The position numbers were made by a program, and so were the translations under genes. The notes under the pieces are model-generated. The model was not told the DNA's origin and did not search any database. It saw nothing but the letters and a program-made list of their open reading frames with translations. 64,000 bases of DNA from an uncultured Eubacteriales bacterium (GTDB lineage Bacteria; Bacillota; Clostridia; Christensenellales; Aristaeellaceae): NCBI GenBank assembly GCA_900320085.1, contig ONRC01000002.1:62001-126000 (forward strand). The letters are read 5' to 3'. Below, in pieces: positions 35,714 through 44,001 of this stretch. Positions within the stretch are counted from its first letter, which is position 1, and each line of letters begins with the position of its first letter.

Positions 35714-36454
35714 ATGGACATTTTTGACGATCAGACGCGGCTGAGCGCCGTGCTGGAAAGACCGGACAGGGAGCGCTGCCCGCTGGTGATTTTCATTCAC
35801 GGCTTTTCCAGCACAAAAGACAAGCCCCACAACATCGCTTCCTGCGAGGCGATGCGTGAGGCGGGCTTTGCCACCCTGCGGGTGGATATGTACGGCCACG
35901 GGGAAAGCGACGGAACCTTTCGGAACCATACCTTATTCCGCTGGGTATCGGGTATTCTGGCCGCGATGGATTACGCCAAGGGCCTGGATTGGGTGACCGG
36001 CCTGTACCTTTCCGGCCATTCCCAGGGCGGGCTGACGGCGGCGCTGGCCGCCGGGATGGCGCCTGACCTTGTGCGGGGCCTGATCCTCCGCGCGCCTGCC
36101 TTCATGATTCCCCGCTGTGCAAGGGAAGGCAGCATGCTGGGCCGCAGCCTGGATCCCCACCATGTGCCGGATGAAATCCCGCTTTACGGCGGGCTGGTGC
36201 TGAGCGGAAACTATGTGCGCACGGCGCAGACGGTCCATGTGGAGGAAGCCATCGACCGCTTCCCAGGCCCCGTGCTGATTCTGCATGGCGACGAGGACGA
36301 CATGGTGCCGCTCCAGGATTCCGTGGACGCGGCGAAACGCTATCGGGATGCGCGCCTGGAAGTGATGCGCGGCGAAACGCACCACTTTGACCGGCATCCC
36401 GAAATCATGAAGGCCCTCATCCGTTCCTGGCTGATTGCCCAAAGCGAGGCCTGA
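35714..36454 (+). CDS. Alpha/beta hydrolase (esterase-like)
   Basis: A 246-residue cytoplasmic serine hydrolase. The nucleophile elbow is LSGHSQGG near residue 100, with HGFSST (oxyanion loop) near 35, the acid in LILHGDEDDMVPL near 195 and the catalytic His probably in ETHHFDRHPE near 222. It resembles acyl or feruloyl/cinnamoyl esterases (Est1E-like) found with plant cell-wall genes, in keeping with the nearby rhamnosidase and importer. AGGAG precedes the ATG by 9 bases. It follows the AraC gene by 96 bases and converges with rsmF at 36458. Confidence 0.85.
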   Translation: MDIFDDQTRLSAVLERPDRERCPLVIFIHGFSSTKDKPHNIASCEAMREAGFATLRVDMYGHGESDGTFRNHTLFRWVSGILAAMDYAKGLDWVTGLYLSGHSQGGLTAALAAGMAPDLVRGLILRAPAFMIPRCAREGSMLGRSLDPHHVPDEIPLYGGLVLSGNYVRTAQTVHVEEAIDRFPGPVLILHGDEDDMVPLQDSVDAAKRYRDARLEVMRGETHHFDRHPEIMKALIRSWLIAQSEA

Positions 36455-36457
36455 TGG

Positions 36458-37786
36458 TCAATACCGCCTGAGTCCCTTGGGATAATGGTTTTTCAGCTGT
36501 CCATCGCTGGCCTTGGCCCAGCCGAGGGCCAGGTCGTCCAGCATGGGGGTGCAAAAGCCCCGCAGGGCTTCAGGCGCTGGCAGGGTCTGACCGGCCTGGT
36601 ACAGCCGCGCCTCGTCTTCCGAAAGCGCCACATAGGAACAACTCGCGCGGTACAGCGCCAGGGCGTGGTCCGGCACGAACACCCGACCCTTCATCTCCCC
36701 CAGCTGCAGCCCCACCCGCAGCGTTTTCACCCCCTGCAGCGGGGGCAGGGGATCGGGAGCCTGGATGATTTTCCCCGCAAACAGGGCGTCGGGGGAAAAC
36801 GGAAGATCATAATGCTCTTTCAGGAAAGCGGAAGCGGCGGCGGCTTCGGCTTTTCCGACAGCGGGAAGGGAAGGCATGTCCTGCCCCTTCTTTTTCTTTT
36901 CGGGAAGGGCCGCGTCTTCCTCATCCTTTCGCAGCAGCGCTACAAAATGACCCTCCCCGCGGATTTGATGGGGCCAAAGGCGCAGCGTGCCGCCACATTC
37001 CGGCAGCCCGGGCAGGGAAAAAGGAACCGGAGAAAACCCCGGATGCTCCCGCAGAAACCCTTCGATAACGCCTTCGTTTTCAATGGGGTTAAAGGTGCAC
37101 GTGCTGTAGGCCAGCATCCCGCCGGGCCGCAGCATCAGGGCGGCATGGCGCAGGATATGGCTTTGCCGCTGGGCACAGCCCGCGGGGGATGCAGGCGTCC
37201 ATTCCTGCCGGGTCTCGGGATGACGGCGGAACATGCCCTCCCCAGAACAAGGCGCGTCCACCAGGATTTTGTCAAAAAAGCCCGGCCACCGGCCGCTGAG
37301 CTGTTCGGGCAGCATACTGACCACCACGGCGTTGGGTACGCCCATGCGTTCGATGTTCCGGGACAGAATCTGGGCCCGGCCGGGTACGGGTTCATTGCAC
37401 ACCAGCAGCCCGTCATTCCGCAAATACGCGGCCAGCTGCGTGCTTTTCCCGCCCGGCGCGGCGCACAAATCCAGCACCCGCTCCCCGGGCTGGGGATGCA
37501 GCGCCGCGGCTGCGGCCATGGCGCTGGGCTCCTGCAAATAATACGCCCCCGCTTCGTGCAGCGGGTGCGCGCCGAAAGCGGAATCAAGCGGCATATAATA
37601 GGCGTTCTCCGCCCAAGGCACGGGCTCCCCCACCTCCGCCGGGGGCTGAGTTTCCGTTCTGACCCGCAGGCCTCGGGCGGGCGGTTCCTCATAACTGTGC
37701 AAAAAATCGGGCAGCGAAGGCCCCAAAAGGGGCATGAGCTGCTCGATCCATCCCTGAGGGAAATCCCTATTCACATCATTGATCAT
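36458..37786 (-). CDS. rsmF: 16S rRNA m5C methyltransferase (RsmF/YebU-like)
   Basis: A 442-residue SAM-dependent enzyme that methylates cytosine in 16S rRNA. The Rossmann SAM motif is LDLCAAPGGKSTQLA near residue 105. The two catalytic Cys are in DAPCSGEG (about 178) and YSTCTFNP (about 229). The C-terminal region from about 330 is the PUA-like RNA-binding part. The start overlaps the stop of the upstream unknown gene by 4 bases and lacks a ribosome site of its own, indicating translational coupling. The exact position methylated is not determined by sequence; RsmB and RsmF are relatives, and the short N-terminus favours RsmF. Confidence 0.85.
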   Translation of the reverse strand: MINDVNRDFPQGWIEQLMPLLGPSLPDFLHSYEEPPARGLRVRTETQPPAEVGEPVPWAENAYYMPLDSAFGAHPLHEAGAYYLQEPSAMAAAAALHPQPGERVLDLCAAPGGKSTQLAAYLRNDGLLVCNEPVPGRAQILSRNIERMGVPNAVVVSMLPEQLSGRWPGFFDKILVDAPCSGEGMFRRHPETRQEWTPASPAGCAQRQSHILRHAALMLRPGGMLAYSTCTFNPIENEGVIEGFLREHPGFSPVPFSLPGLPECGGTLRLWPHQIRGEGHFVALLRKDEEDAALPEKKKKGQDMPSLPAVGKAEAAAASAFLKEHYDLPFSPDALFAGKIIQAPDPLPPLQGVKTLRVGLQLGEMKGRVFVPDHALALYRASCSYVALSEDEARLYQAGQTLPAPEALRGFCTPMLDDLALGWAKASDGQLKNHYPKGLRRY

Positions 37787-38580
37787 TTTCTGTAACTGCC
37801 CTCCGCGGACTGCCCGGCCTCCGGCGGCTGCCAGCCGGTATCAGCGCCGGTATAGTTCTGCATGGGATACACCGGGTCATGAAACGCCTTTTTCCGGTCC
37901 ACGGCCGGGGGCAGGCTGTCCAGCAGGGAATCCTCCTCGACCTCCCGGATCATCAGCTTGTTGGTCCAGGCCGGTTTGCTGGAAACGTTTTTTTCGCTGC
38001 GCCGTTTGCGCCGGACAGGAGCGCTGGTTTTTTTCTGATACGCGCCGCTCAGCCAGGAGGCCGTCACCATGGGCGGCGGCTCGTAGCCCTCCTGATCGTC
38101 CTGCCGCGCGCGTCCCTGACGTTCCGGCACCGCGCCGCTGAAATTTTCGTCGTAGATCAACTGCTCGGTAAACGAATGGGTATTGTCCGGCGGATCCTGG
38201 GGCCACATCGGTTCCTGCCATTCTACCTGAGATGCCGGTTCCTTCGGCGCGTCGTCCTGCTGCATATCCAGCGCCACGCCGCCCTTGTAGCCCTTTTCAA
38301 ACCGCCTGTTGGGCGCGGTCTGATTTCCCCGCACCCAACGGCCCAGCTGCCGCAGCCTGGTTTTCCATACCAGGTAGGGCTGCCAGCGGAACAGCCACAC
38401 CAGGAGATCCGCCGCCGTTCCGGCCAGCGCCAATCCAACGGCCAGAAACACCCAATGATCCCCCAGCCAGGTGAAAAAGCCGTTGAAATGGCCGGAGGCG
38501 GAGCTGCTCCACACATGCTGAATGATCGTGCGCGACCAGCCGAACAGCATGGTAAACAAAGAATTTGCAAAATGGTTCAT
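37783..38580 (-). CDS. Uncharacterised membrane-anchored protein in the cda operon
   Basis: 265 residues, not recognised. One or two membrane segments lie near residues 35-65 (WVFLAVGLALAGTAADLLVWLF), followed by a basic stretch and a long cytoplasmic, Pro/Asp/Gln-rich tail with probable disorder. The tail has RRKRRSEK near residue 190 and short acidic motifs. There is no recognisable enzyme domain. It sits directly between cdaR and rsmF, with its start 7 bases past the cdaR stop and no clear ribosome site, so it is probably coupled. A role linked to c-di-AMP or envelope is suggested only by position. Confidence 0.75.
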   Translation of the reverse strand: MNHFANSLFTMLFGWSRTIIQHVWSSSASGHFNGFFTWLGDHWVFLAVGLALAGTAADLLVWLFRWQPYLVWKTRLRQLGRWVRGNQTAPNRRFEKGYKGGVALDMQQDDAPKEPASQVEWQEPMWPQDPPDNTHSFTEQLIYDENFSGAVPERQGRARQDDQEGYEPPPMVTASWLSGAYQKKTSAPVRRKRRSEKNVSSKPAWTNKLMIREVEEDSLLDSLPPAVDRKKAFHDPVYPMQNYTGADTGWQPPEAGQSAEGSYRK

Positions 38581-38586
38581 GGTATA

Positions 38587-39702
38587 TTACGGGTTGCTGT
38601 CGGTGGACAGCTTCACGAATTCCTCCGGCAGGATGGTGACCACCACCTGCACGGTGTTGTTGCTGATATAGTCCATATTGCCGGGGGTATTGAGATACAG
38701 CAGCTGGCTGACGGTGCGGCTTTGTCCGCTGATATCCACCGGGTCATAGGGGAAGAGCGCCGCGCCTTCCTCCAGGTAAGGCGCAATGGCCACTTCGCTG
38801 CCCGCCAGAGTGATGCTGGTAGGGATCACGCGGATATTGCTGACGGCGTAGCCCTCGGCCGGTTCGCCGCGCAGGAGCGAATTTTCGTCCACCTTCACCC
38901 GGGTCATGGCGTACACATTCTGGGTCAGGGTGATGCGCTGAATCGCGGTGACCTGCCCGCGCGGGGTGGCGGTGATGTTCGTGCCATCCAGCACGTTGCC
39001 CTCCGCGTCCTCAAAGTAGAACGGCAGAGTGACGGTGTTGGGGGAATTGCTCAGGCTCAAAGTACTCTGGTCATATTCCACCACGCAGCGCGCGGCTTTT
39101 TCCACGATGGACTTGGGCCCGCTGATGTCCACGAGCTCCGTGCTGCGGGTGATCGAGGTGGCGTAGATGCCCTCCGGCACGTCGCCCAAACGGCGCACCT
39201 CCACCGGCACGCCGGACAGGGTGCCGTACTCCTCCACGACCAGCTTCACATCGGGGTTCAGAACCTCCAGCACCGTGCCGTACTGGGAGGTGTTGGAGGC
39301 GGTGGCGGTGATTTTCAGGGTCTGTTCGCCGGCGCTCTGAATCTGGGAAACATCAAGGCGGGCAATGTAGTTGGAGGCGGCGACGGTATTGTAATTGCGC
39401 TGGGGTACGCTGGCCCGCAGGCTGACCGTATCCAGGTTTTCCAGACCGGAAACCACGATCAGCCCGTTGGATCGCAGCGTCGTAGCGTTGGTGACGGACA
39501 CGCGCACGCCCTCGATGGTTTTGGTGCGGGGCAGGGAGGTATCCTGGGTGATCAGAACGCCCCACAGGCAAACCGCCAGGGCCAGGCTGGCCACCTTCCA
39601 GCCCCAGTTATGGATGAGCGCATTCAGCAGTCTGCGGCCGATGCTCTGTTCCTTCTTTTTCTCCTGCTCGGACGGAGAGGGGGCGGCGTCATTCTTCATC
39701 AT
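38587..39702 (-). CDS. cdaR: CdaA regulator CdaR (YbbR-domain protein)
   Basis: A 371-residue extracellular protein anchored by one N-terminal membrane segment (about 35-55). It carries three to four YbbR repeats, beta-rich modules of about 80 residues such as VSVTNATTL and GVPVEVRRLGDVPEG. CdaR binds CdaA and modulates its cyclase. The ATG at 39702 has AAAGGAG 9 bases upstream and overlaps the cdaA end by 14 bases; a second ATG follows directly. In Bacillus glmM follows cdaR, but here an unknown membrane protein and rsmF follow instead. Confidence 0.93.
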   Translation of the reverse strand: MMKNDAAPSPSEQEKKKEQSIGRRLLNALIHNWGWKVASLALAVCLWGVLITQDTSLPRTKTIEGVRVSVTNATTLRSNGLIVVSGLENLDTVSLRASVPQRNYNTVAASNYIARLDVSQIQSAGEQTLKITATASNTSQYGTVLEVLNPDVKLVVEEYGTLSGVPVEVRRLGDVPEGIYATSITRSTELVDISGPKSIVEKAARCVVEYDQSTLSLSNSPNTVTLPFYFEDAEGNVLDGTNITATPRGQVTAIQRITLTQNVYAMTRVKVDENSLLRGEPAEGYAVSNIRVIPTSITLAGSEVAIAPYLEEGAALFPYDPVDISGQSRTVSQLLYLNTPGNMDYISNNTVQVVVTILPEEFVKLSTDSNP

Positions 39703-40558
39703 TGCCCGTTTCTCCTTTCCGCGCCCCGCGCAGGTGGTGGGTGAAGCGCCACAGGCGGGTATGCTCCTCATGATACATTTCGCGCAGCACCTTGCGCAGC
39801 CCTTCGGCGTCCAGGTGCCGGGTCAGCTTGCCGCCCCGGGCCATGGAGATGATGCCCGTTTCCTCGCTCACGATGAGCACGATGGCGTCCGTGGTTTCGG
39901 TCACGCCGACGCCCGCCCGGTGGCGGGTGCCCAGGTCGCGGCTGATGGCGCGGTTGTCGCTGGCCAGGTTCAGCACACAGGCGGCGGACACGATCCGTGT
40001 CCCGCGAATAATGACAGCGCCGTCATGCAAAGGGGTGTTGGGCTCAAAAATGTTTTCCAGCAGCGGGGCGGAAATGATGGAGTCGATCTCGGTGCCGCTG
40101 CTCTCGGTGATGTCCTTGAGGCCGGTCTGCTGCTCAAACACGATCAGCGCGCCGACGCGGCGGCGGGACAGGCGCAGCAGGCACTGGGTGATTTCATCCA
40201 CGATGCGCTCGCTCTCGTCCCGCTGGGCGGACCGATCCAGCTTCGCCGTGCGTCCGATCTGCTCCAGCGCCTTTCTCAGTTCCGGCTGGAACAGGATCAT
40301 CAGGGCGATCACGCCGTTGTTCAGGATGCTCCTGAGTACCCAGTTCAGCGTGGTCAGGCCCATCAGCTCGCTTACATAGCTGGCCACGATGATGATCGCC
40401 AAGCCCTTTATAACCTGAATGGCCCGGGTCTGCCGGGTGATGGTCACCAGCTGGTAAATCAGAAAGGCAATAATGATTATATCCAGATAATCGATCCATG
40501 TGGGCCGATGAATGATGTTCCAAAAAAAGGTCTGCACCTGCTGCCAGAAGCCTGTCAA
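39689..40558 (-). CDS. cdaA: Diadenylate cyclase CdaA
   Basis: A 289-residue membrane enzyme that makes c-di-AMP from two ATP. Three membrane segments lie within residues 1-80. The DAC domain (about 100-270) has the catalytic DGA in LHDGAVII near residue 178 and the RHR in GTRHRAGVG near 213. c-di-AMP controls osmolyte import and wall integrity in Firmicutes. The start is TTG at 40558, with GAGGGCGG upstream; no ATG is near. It heads the operon cdaA-cdaR-unknown-rsmF. The receptor DarA is encoded at 28 kb. Confidence 0.95.
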   Translation of the reverse strand: MTGFWQQVQTFFWNIIHRPTWIDYLDIIIIAFLIYQLVTITRQTRAIQVIKGLAIIIVASYVSELMGLTTLNWVLRSILNNGVIALMILFQPELRKALEQIGRTAKLDRSAQRDESERIVDEITQCLLRLSRRRVGALIVFEQQTGLKDITESSGTEIDSIISAPLLENIFEPNTPLHDGAVIIRGTRIVSAACVLNLASDNRAISRDLGTRHRAGVGVTETTDAIVLIVSEETGIISMARGGKLTRHLDAEGLRKVLREMYHEEHTRLWRFTHHLRGARKGETGNDEE

Positions 40559-40596
40559 GCCGAACCGCCCTCACTTTCGCATGGGTTTACAGATTT

Positions 40597-40602
40597 ATTA
40601 TA
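40597..40602 (-). promoter_or_regulatory. -10 box of the cdaA operon
   Basis: TATAAT on the minus strand within TAGTATAATAA. No convincing -35 was found at the usual distance. Confidence 0.55.
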
Positions 40603-40732
40603 CTACAAAACTCCCTCCCCGCCTATCCCTTTTTTGCATTTTCTTCACAATTTTTTACGATTGTTTTACAGCACCCATAAATTTCCTCTTTGGAAGGCAA
40701 CAGATATGAAACAGAAAAAAAGCATTTCCCCC

Positions 40733-40761
40733 GTGACGGCAGAGCGGATTCGTGATATAAT
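40733..40761 (+). promoter_or_regulatory. Promoter of the C11 peptidase gene
   Basis: GTGACG (40733-40738), a 17-base spacer, then TGA and TATAAT (40756-40761), an extended -10. Confidence 0.75.
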
Positions 40762-40822
40762 GAAAAAGTCAATCAGCAGGGCCTCCCTGCGCAGAAAAAT
40801 ATAGATAAAGAAGGGATGGAAT

Positions 40823-43800
40823 ATGCAAGGAAACGGCCCCTTGAACCGGAAAAAGAATGTGACCGGTACGGCGAGCGAAGACAGTATGAAAACAGAAGGC
40901 CCCGGCATGGGTACCGGCCCGGTGGGCGACCAGGACGGTTATCAGGAACGAAAGGAGCAGCAGGCGAATCACGGCGCGCCGGGACGCATGACCAACCGGC
41001 CCGCGCAGACGCCGCTGAACCGGCCCAAGCAGGTGACCGGCCAGGCCACGGGCAGCATGAACACCCAGGGCACGGGCATCGGTGCGTCTCCCCAGCAGGC
41101 GCGGCCTCAGAACCCCGGCGCACAGCAAAGCCGCCCCAATCCTTTTTTGAATCAGCAGCAGGCCCGGCCGCAGCAGACCCAGCAGCAAACGAATCCGTTT
41201 ATGAATCAGCAGCGGCCTCAGCAAAGCCAGCAGCGCCCGCAGCAGCAGATTCCCCAGCAGCAGGCCAGGCCGCAGCAAACCTTTGGCGGCGGCACCCCTG
41301 CTTCCTCCGGAAACCAGCAGAACAGAGCATCGGGCGGCAAAAAGAGTCCGCTCCTGCTCATCATCGCCGCGGTGGCGGTGCTGCTCCTGGGCGGCGGCGG
41401 TCTGGGCGGCCTGTTCGGCGGCGGAAACTCGAACTCCTCCTCCGGCTCTTCCTCCGGGCTGGGCTCCATGCTCAATGAACTGGCGGGCGGCAGTTCTTCT
41501 TCCTCCTCCGGTTTGGAAAGTCTGTTGGGCGGAGGCACTTCTTCCTCCTCTTCAGGACTTGAAAGTCTCCTGGGCGGTGGTTCTTCCTCTACCTCGTCCG
41601 GCCTGGAAAGCCTGCTGGGGGGTGGCTCCTCTTCCAGTTCCTCCGGCGTGGGCGACCTGCTCAGCTCTTCTTCCTCCGGCGGCGTGGGCAGCCTGCTCAG
41701 CGGACTGCTGGGCGGCTACAGCTCCGATTCCCTTTCCGATATTCTGGGCGGCAGCTGGTTCAGCAGCCAGACGGGCTACGGCGCCAGCGACAATACCTAT
41801 AACGCCTATAACCTGAATCAGACCACCCCCATTTCCTCCTACTCCGGCAACCTGAACCGCAAGGTGGCCGCGGGCAGCCGCGACAAGTACACCTCCATCG
41901 TGGGTAATGGCAAGGACAAGGTGACGGTCATGGTGTACCTGTGCGGCGCGGACCTGGAAAGCCGCAGCGGTATGGCCACAAAGGACCTGCAGGAAATGCT
42001 GAACGCCAGCTTCAGCAAGAACCTGCGCCTGATCGTGTACACCGGCGGCTGCTCCAATTGGCGCAATAACCAGGTATCCAGCCGGGTCAACCAGGTTTGG
42101 CAGGTGGAAAACGGCAAGCTGAACTGCCTCATCGACAACGCGGGCACCAGCGCCATGACCAACCCGGACACCCTGGCTTCCTTCATTCAATACTGCGCCA
42201 AGAATTACAAGGCCAACCGCTACGCCCTGATCCTGTGGGACCATGGTTCCGGTTCCGTCAGCGGCTACGGCTACGACGAGCGCAATCCCCGTTCCGGCTC
42301 CATGAGCCTGGCGGGCCTCAACCAGGCGTTCCAGAACGGCGGCGTGAAGTTCGATTTCATCGGCTTCGATACCTGCCTGATGGGCACTGTGGAAAACGCC
42401 ATGATGTGCAGCAAGTACGCCGATTACCTGATCGCCTCCGAGGAAACCGAGCCCGGCATTGGCTGGTACTACACAGACTGGCTGACCGCCTGGGGCAGCA
42501 ACACCTCCATGGAGACCCTGGACATCGGCAAGCAGATCTGTGACGATTTCGTTTCCAAGTGCGCCACCTCCTGCCGCGGCCAGCAGACCACCCTGTCTCT
42601 GATCGACCTGGCGGAACTGGAGCACACCATTCCCTCCAAGCTGAAAACCTTCTCTCAGTCTGTTACTTCCCTGATCTCTGAAAAGCAGTACAAGACCGTC
42701 TCCAACGCCCGCAACGGCAGCCGCGAATTCGGCTCCTCCGCCAGCGTGGACATGGTGGACCTGACCGATCTGTGCAACAAGCTGAACACCCAGGAAAGCG
42801 CCGCGCTGGCCAAGGTGATCCAGTCCGCGGTCAAGTACAACCGCACGGGCAACATATCCAGCGCCTACGGCCTGAGCATTTACTTCCCCTACAAGAAGAT
42901 GTCCAACGTGGACAAGGCCGTCAGCACCTACGCCGCCATCGGCATGGACGCCGATTACGCCAAGGCCATCCGCGCCTTCGCCCAGGTGGAAGCCAGCGGC
43001 CAGGCGGTCAGCGGCGGCGTTTCCTCCGCCATGCCCTCCCTGTTTGATCTGCTGGGCGGCTCCGGATCTTCCTCCGGCTCGTACAGCTCCGGCAGCAGCT
43101 CTTCCTCCGGCGACCTGATGAGCGACCTGCTCTCCTCCTTCCTGGGCGGCGGCTATGGCCGCATCGGCCTGACGGACGACAACAGCGGCTTCCTGACAAA
43201 TCGTGAATTGACTGACAACGTCGTGACCGAGTTCCTGGCGGACAATATGCTGGATGCCTCCGCCCTGCGCTTTGAGGCGGACGGAAACGGCAGCTACGTG
43301 CTGGATATGAAGCCTGAAAACTGGGCGCTCGTCACCAATGTGGATCAGAACATCTTCTACGACAACGGCGAAGGCTACGTCGATCTGGGCCGGGATAACC
43401 TGTTCACCTTCGACGACCAGGGCCGCATGGTGGCCGACATGGACGGCACCTGGCTGGCGCTGAACGGTCAGCCTGTGCCCTACTACCGCGAAACTGCCCA
43501 GTACCTGGACAATGGCGGCTGGATCATCACGGGCCGCGTGCCCGCCCTGCTCAACGGCGACCGGGTCGATCTGCTGCTCGTGTTTGACAACGAGAATGAA
43601 AACGGCTATGTGGCCGGCGCCCGCGCCGTGTACGGCGACGAAACCGACATGGTGGCCAAGGCGATCACCGAGCTTCAGGACGGCGACACCATCATCCTCC
43701 TGGCCGACCGGTACGACTATCAGCAAAACTATGAGGACAGCTACCACTTCGGCAAGCCCCTCACCGTCAGCGGCGACTTGCAGGTGAGCAACGTGTACCT

Positions 43801-43885
43801 GCCCGACAAGACCAAGGCCCTCGTCACCTACCGCTTCACCGACATCTACAATCAGAATTACTGGACCCCCATCATCGGCAAATAA
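40823..43885 (+). CDS. Membrane-anchored clostripain-family (C11) cysteine peptidase
   Basis: A 1020-residue protein of unusual build. Residues 1-165 are Gln/Pro/Asn-rich and disordered with no signal peptide, so probably cytosolic. A membrane segment lies at about 171-195. A Ser/Gly linker (about 200-305) carries four near-copies of an unit containing SSSSSGLESLLGGG. The C11 peptidase domain (about 365-735) has VTVMVYLCGADLESRSGM, WDHGSGS (catalytic His near 474) and FDTCLMGTVENA (catalytic Cys near 517). A second Ser/Gly linker is followed by a beta-rich C-terminal domain from about 785. Enzymes of this family cleave after Arg or Lys. AAGGGATG lies 5-8 bases before the ATG. Confidence 0.92.
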   Translation: MQGNGPLNRKKNVTGTASEDSMKTEGPGMGTGPVGDQDGYQERKEQQANHGAPGRMTNRPAQTPLNRPKQVTGQATGSMNTQGTGIGASPQQARPQNPGAQQSRPNPFLNQQQARPQQTQQQTNPFMNQQRPQQSQQRPQQQIPQQQARPQQTFGGGTPASSGNQQNRASGGKKSPLLLIIAAVAVLLLGGGGLGGLFGGGNSNSSSGSSSGLGSMLNELAGGSSSSSSGLESLLGGGTSSSSSGLESLLGGGSSSTSSGLESLLGGGSSSSSSGVGDLLSSSSSGGVGSLLSGLLGGYSSDSLSDILGGSWFSSQTGYGASDNTYNAYNLNQTTPISSYSGNLNRKVAAGSRDKYTSIVGNGKDKVTVMVYLCGADLESRSGMATKDLQEMLNASFSKNLRLIVYTGGCSNWRNNQVSSRVNQVWQVENGKLNCLIDNAGTSAMTNPDTLASFIQYCAKNYKANRYALILWDHGSGSVSGYGYDERNPRSGSMSLAGLNQAFQNGGVKFDFIGFDTCLMGTVENAMMCSKYADYLIASEETEPGIGWYYTDWLTAWGSNTSMETLDIGKQICDDFVSKCATSCRGQQTTLSLIDLAELEHTIPSKLKTFSQSVTSLISEKQYKTVSNARNGSREFGSSASVDMVDLTDLCNKLNTQESAALAKVIQSAVKYNRTGNISSAYGLSIYFPYKKMSNVDKAVSTYAAIGMDADYAKAIRAFAQVEASGQAVSGGVSSAMPSLFDLLGGSGSSSGSYSSGSSSSSGDLMSDLLSSFLGGGYGRIGLTDDNSGFLTNRELTDNVVTEFLADNMLDASALRFEADGNGSYVLDMKPENWALVTNVDQNIFYDNGEGYVDLGRDNLFTFDDQGRMVADMDGTWLALNGQPVPYYRETAQYLDNGGWIITGRVPALLNGDRVDLLLVFDNENENGYVAGARAVYGDETDMVAKAITELQDGDTIILLADRYDYQQNYEDSYHFGKPLTVSGDLQVSNVYLPDKTKALVTYRFTDIYNQNYWTPIIGK
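41470..41720 (+). repeat. In-frame coding repeat of the C11 peptidase linker
   Basis: Four units of about 60 bases encode variants of Ser-rich then GLESLLGGG, ending in a degenerate GVGDLL unit. Coding repeats like this may vary in number between strains. Confidence 0.75.
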
Positions 43886-43900
43886 TCCCCAGACACAGCG

Positions 43901-43942
43901 ACGCCCGCCTTTCCCGGATGTACGGGAAGGGCGGGCGTTTTG
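43901..43942 (+). terminator. Terminator after C11 peptidase gene
   Basis: A 16-base-pair stem (43901-43916 with 43923-43938, core CGCCCGCC) with one wobble pair, a 6-base loop and TTTT. Confidence 0.9.
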
Positions 43943-43952
43943 CTGCATGAAA

Positions 43953-43978
43953 ACAGGGAGCGGATGATCTCCGCTCCC
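43953..43978 (-). terminator. Terminator after ppiC gene (minus strand)
   Basis: A 9-base-pair stem GGGAGCGGA / TCCGCTCCC with a 5-base loop; the minus strand then reads TGTTTTC. It closes the long minus operon. Confidence 0.75.
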
Positions 43979-44001
43979 CGCATATTCCGTTGCTTCGCAG
44001 A

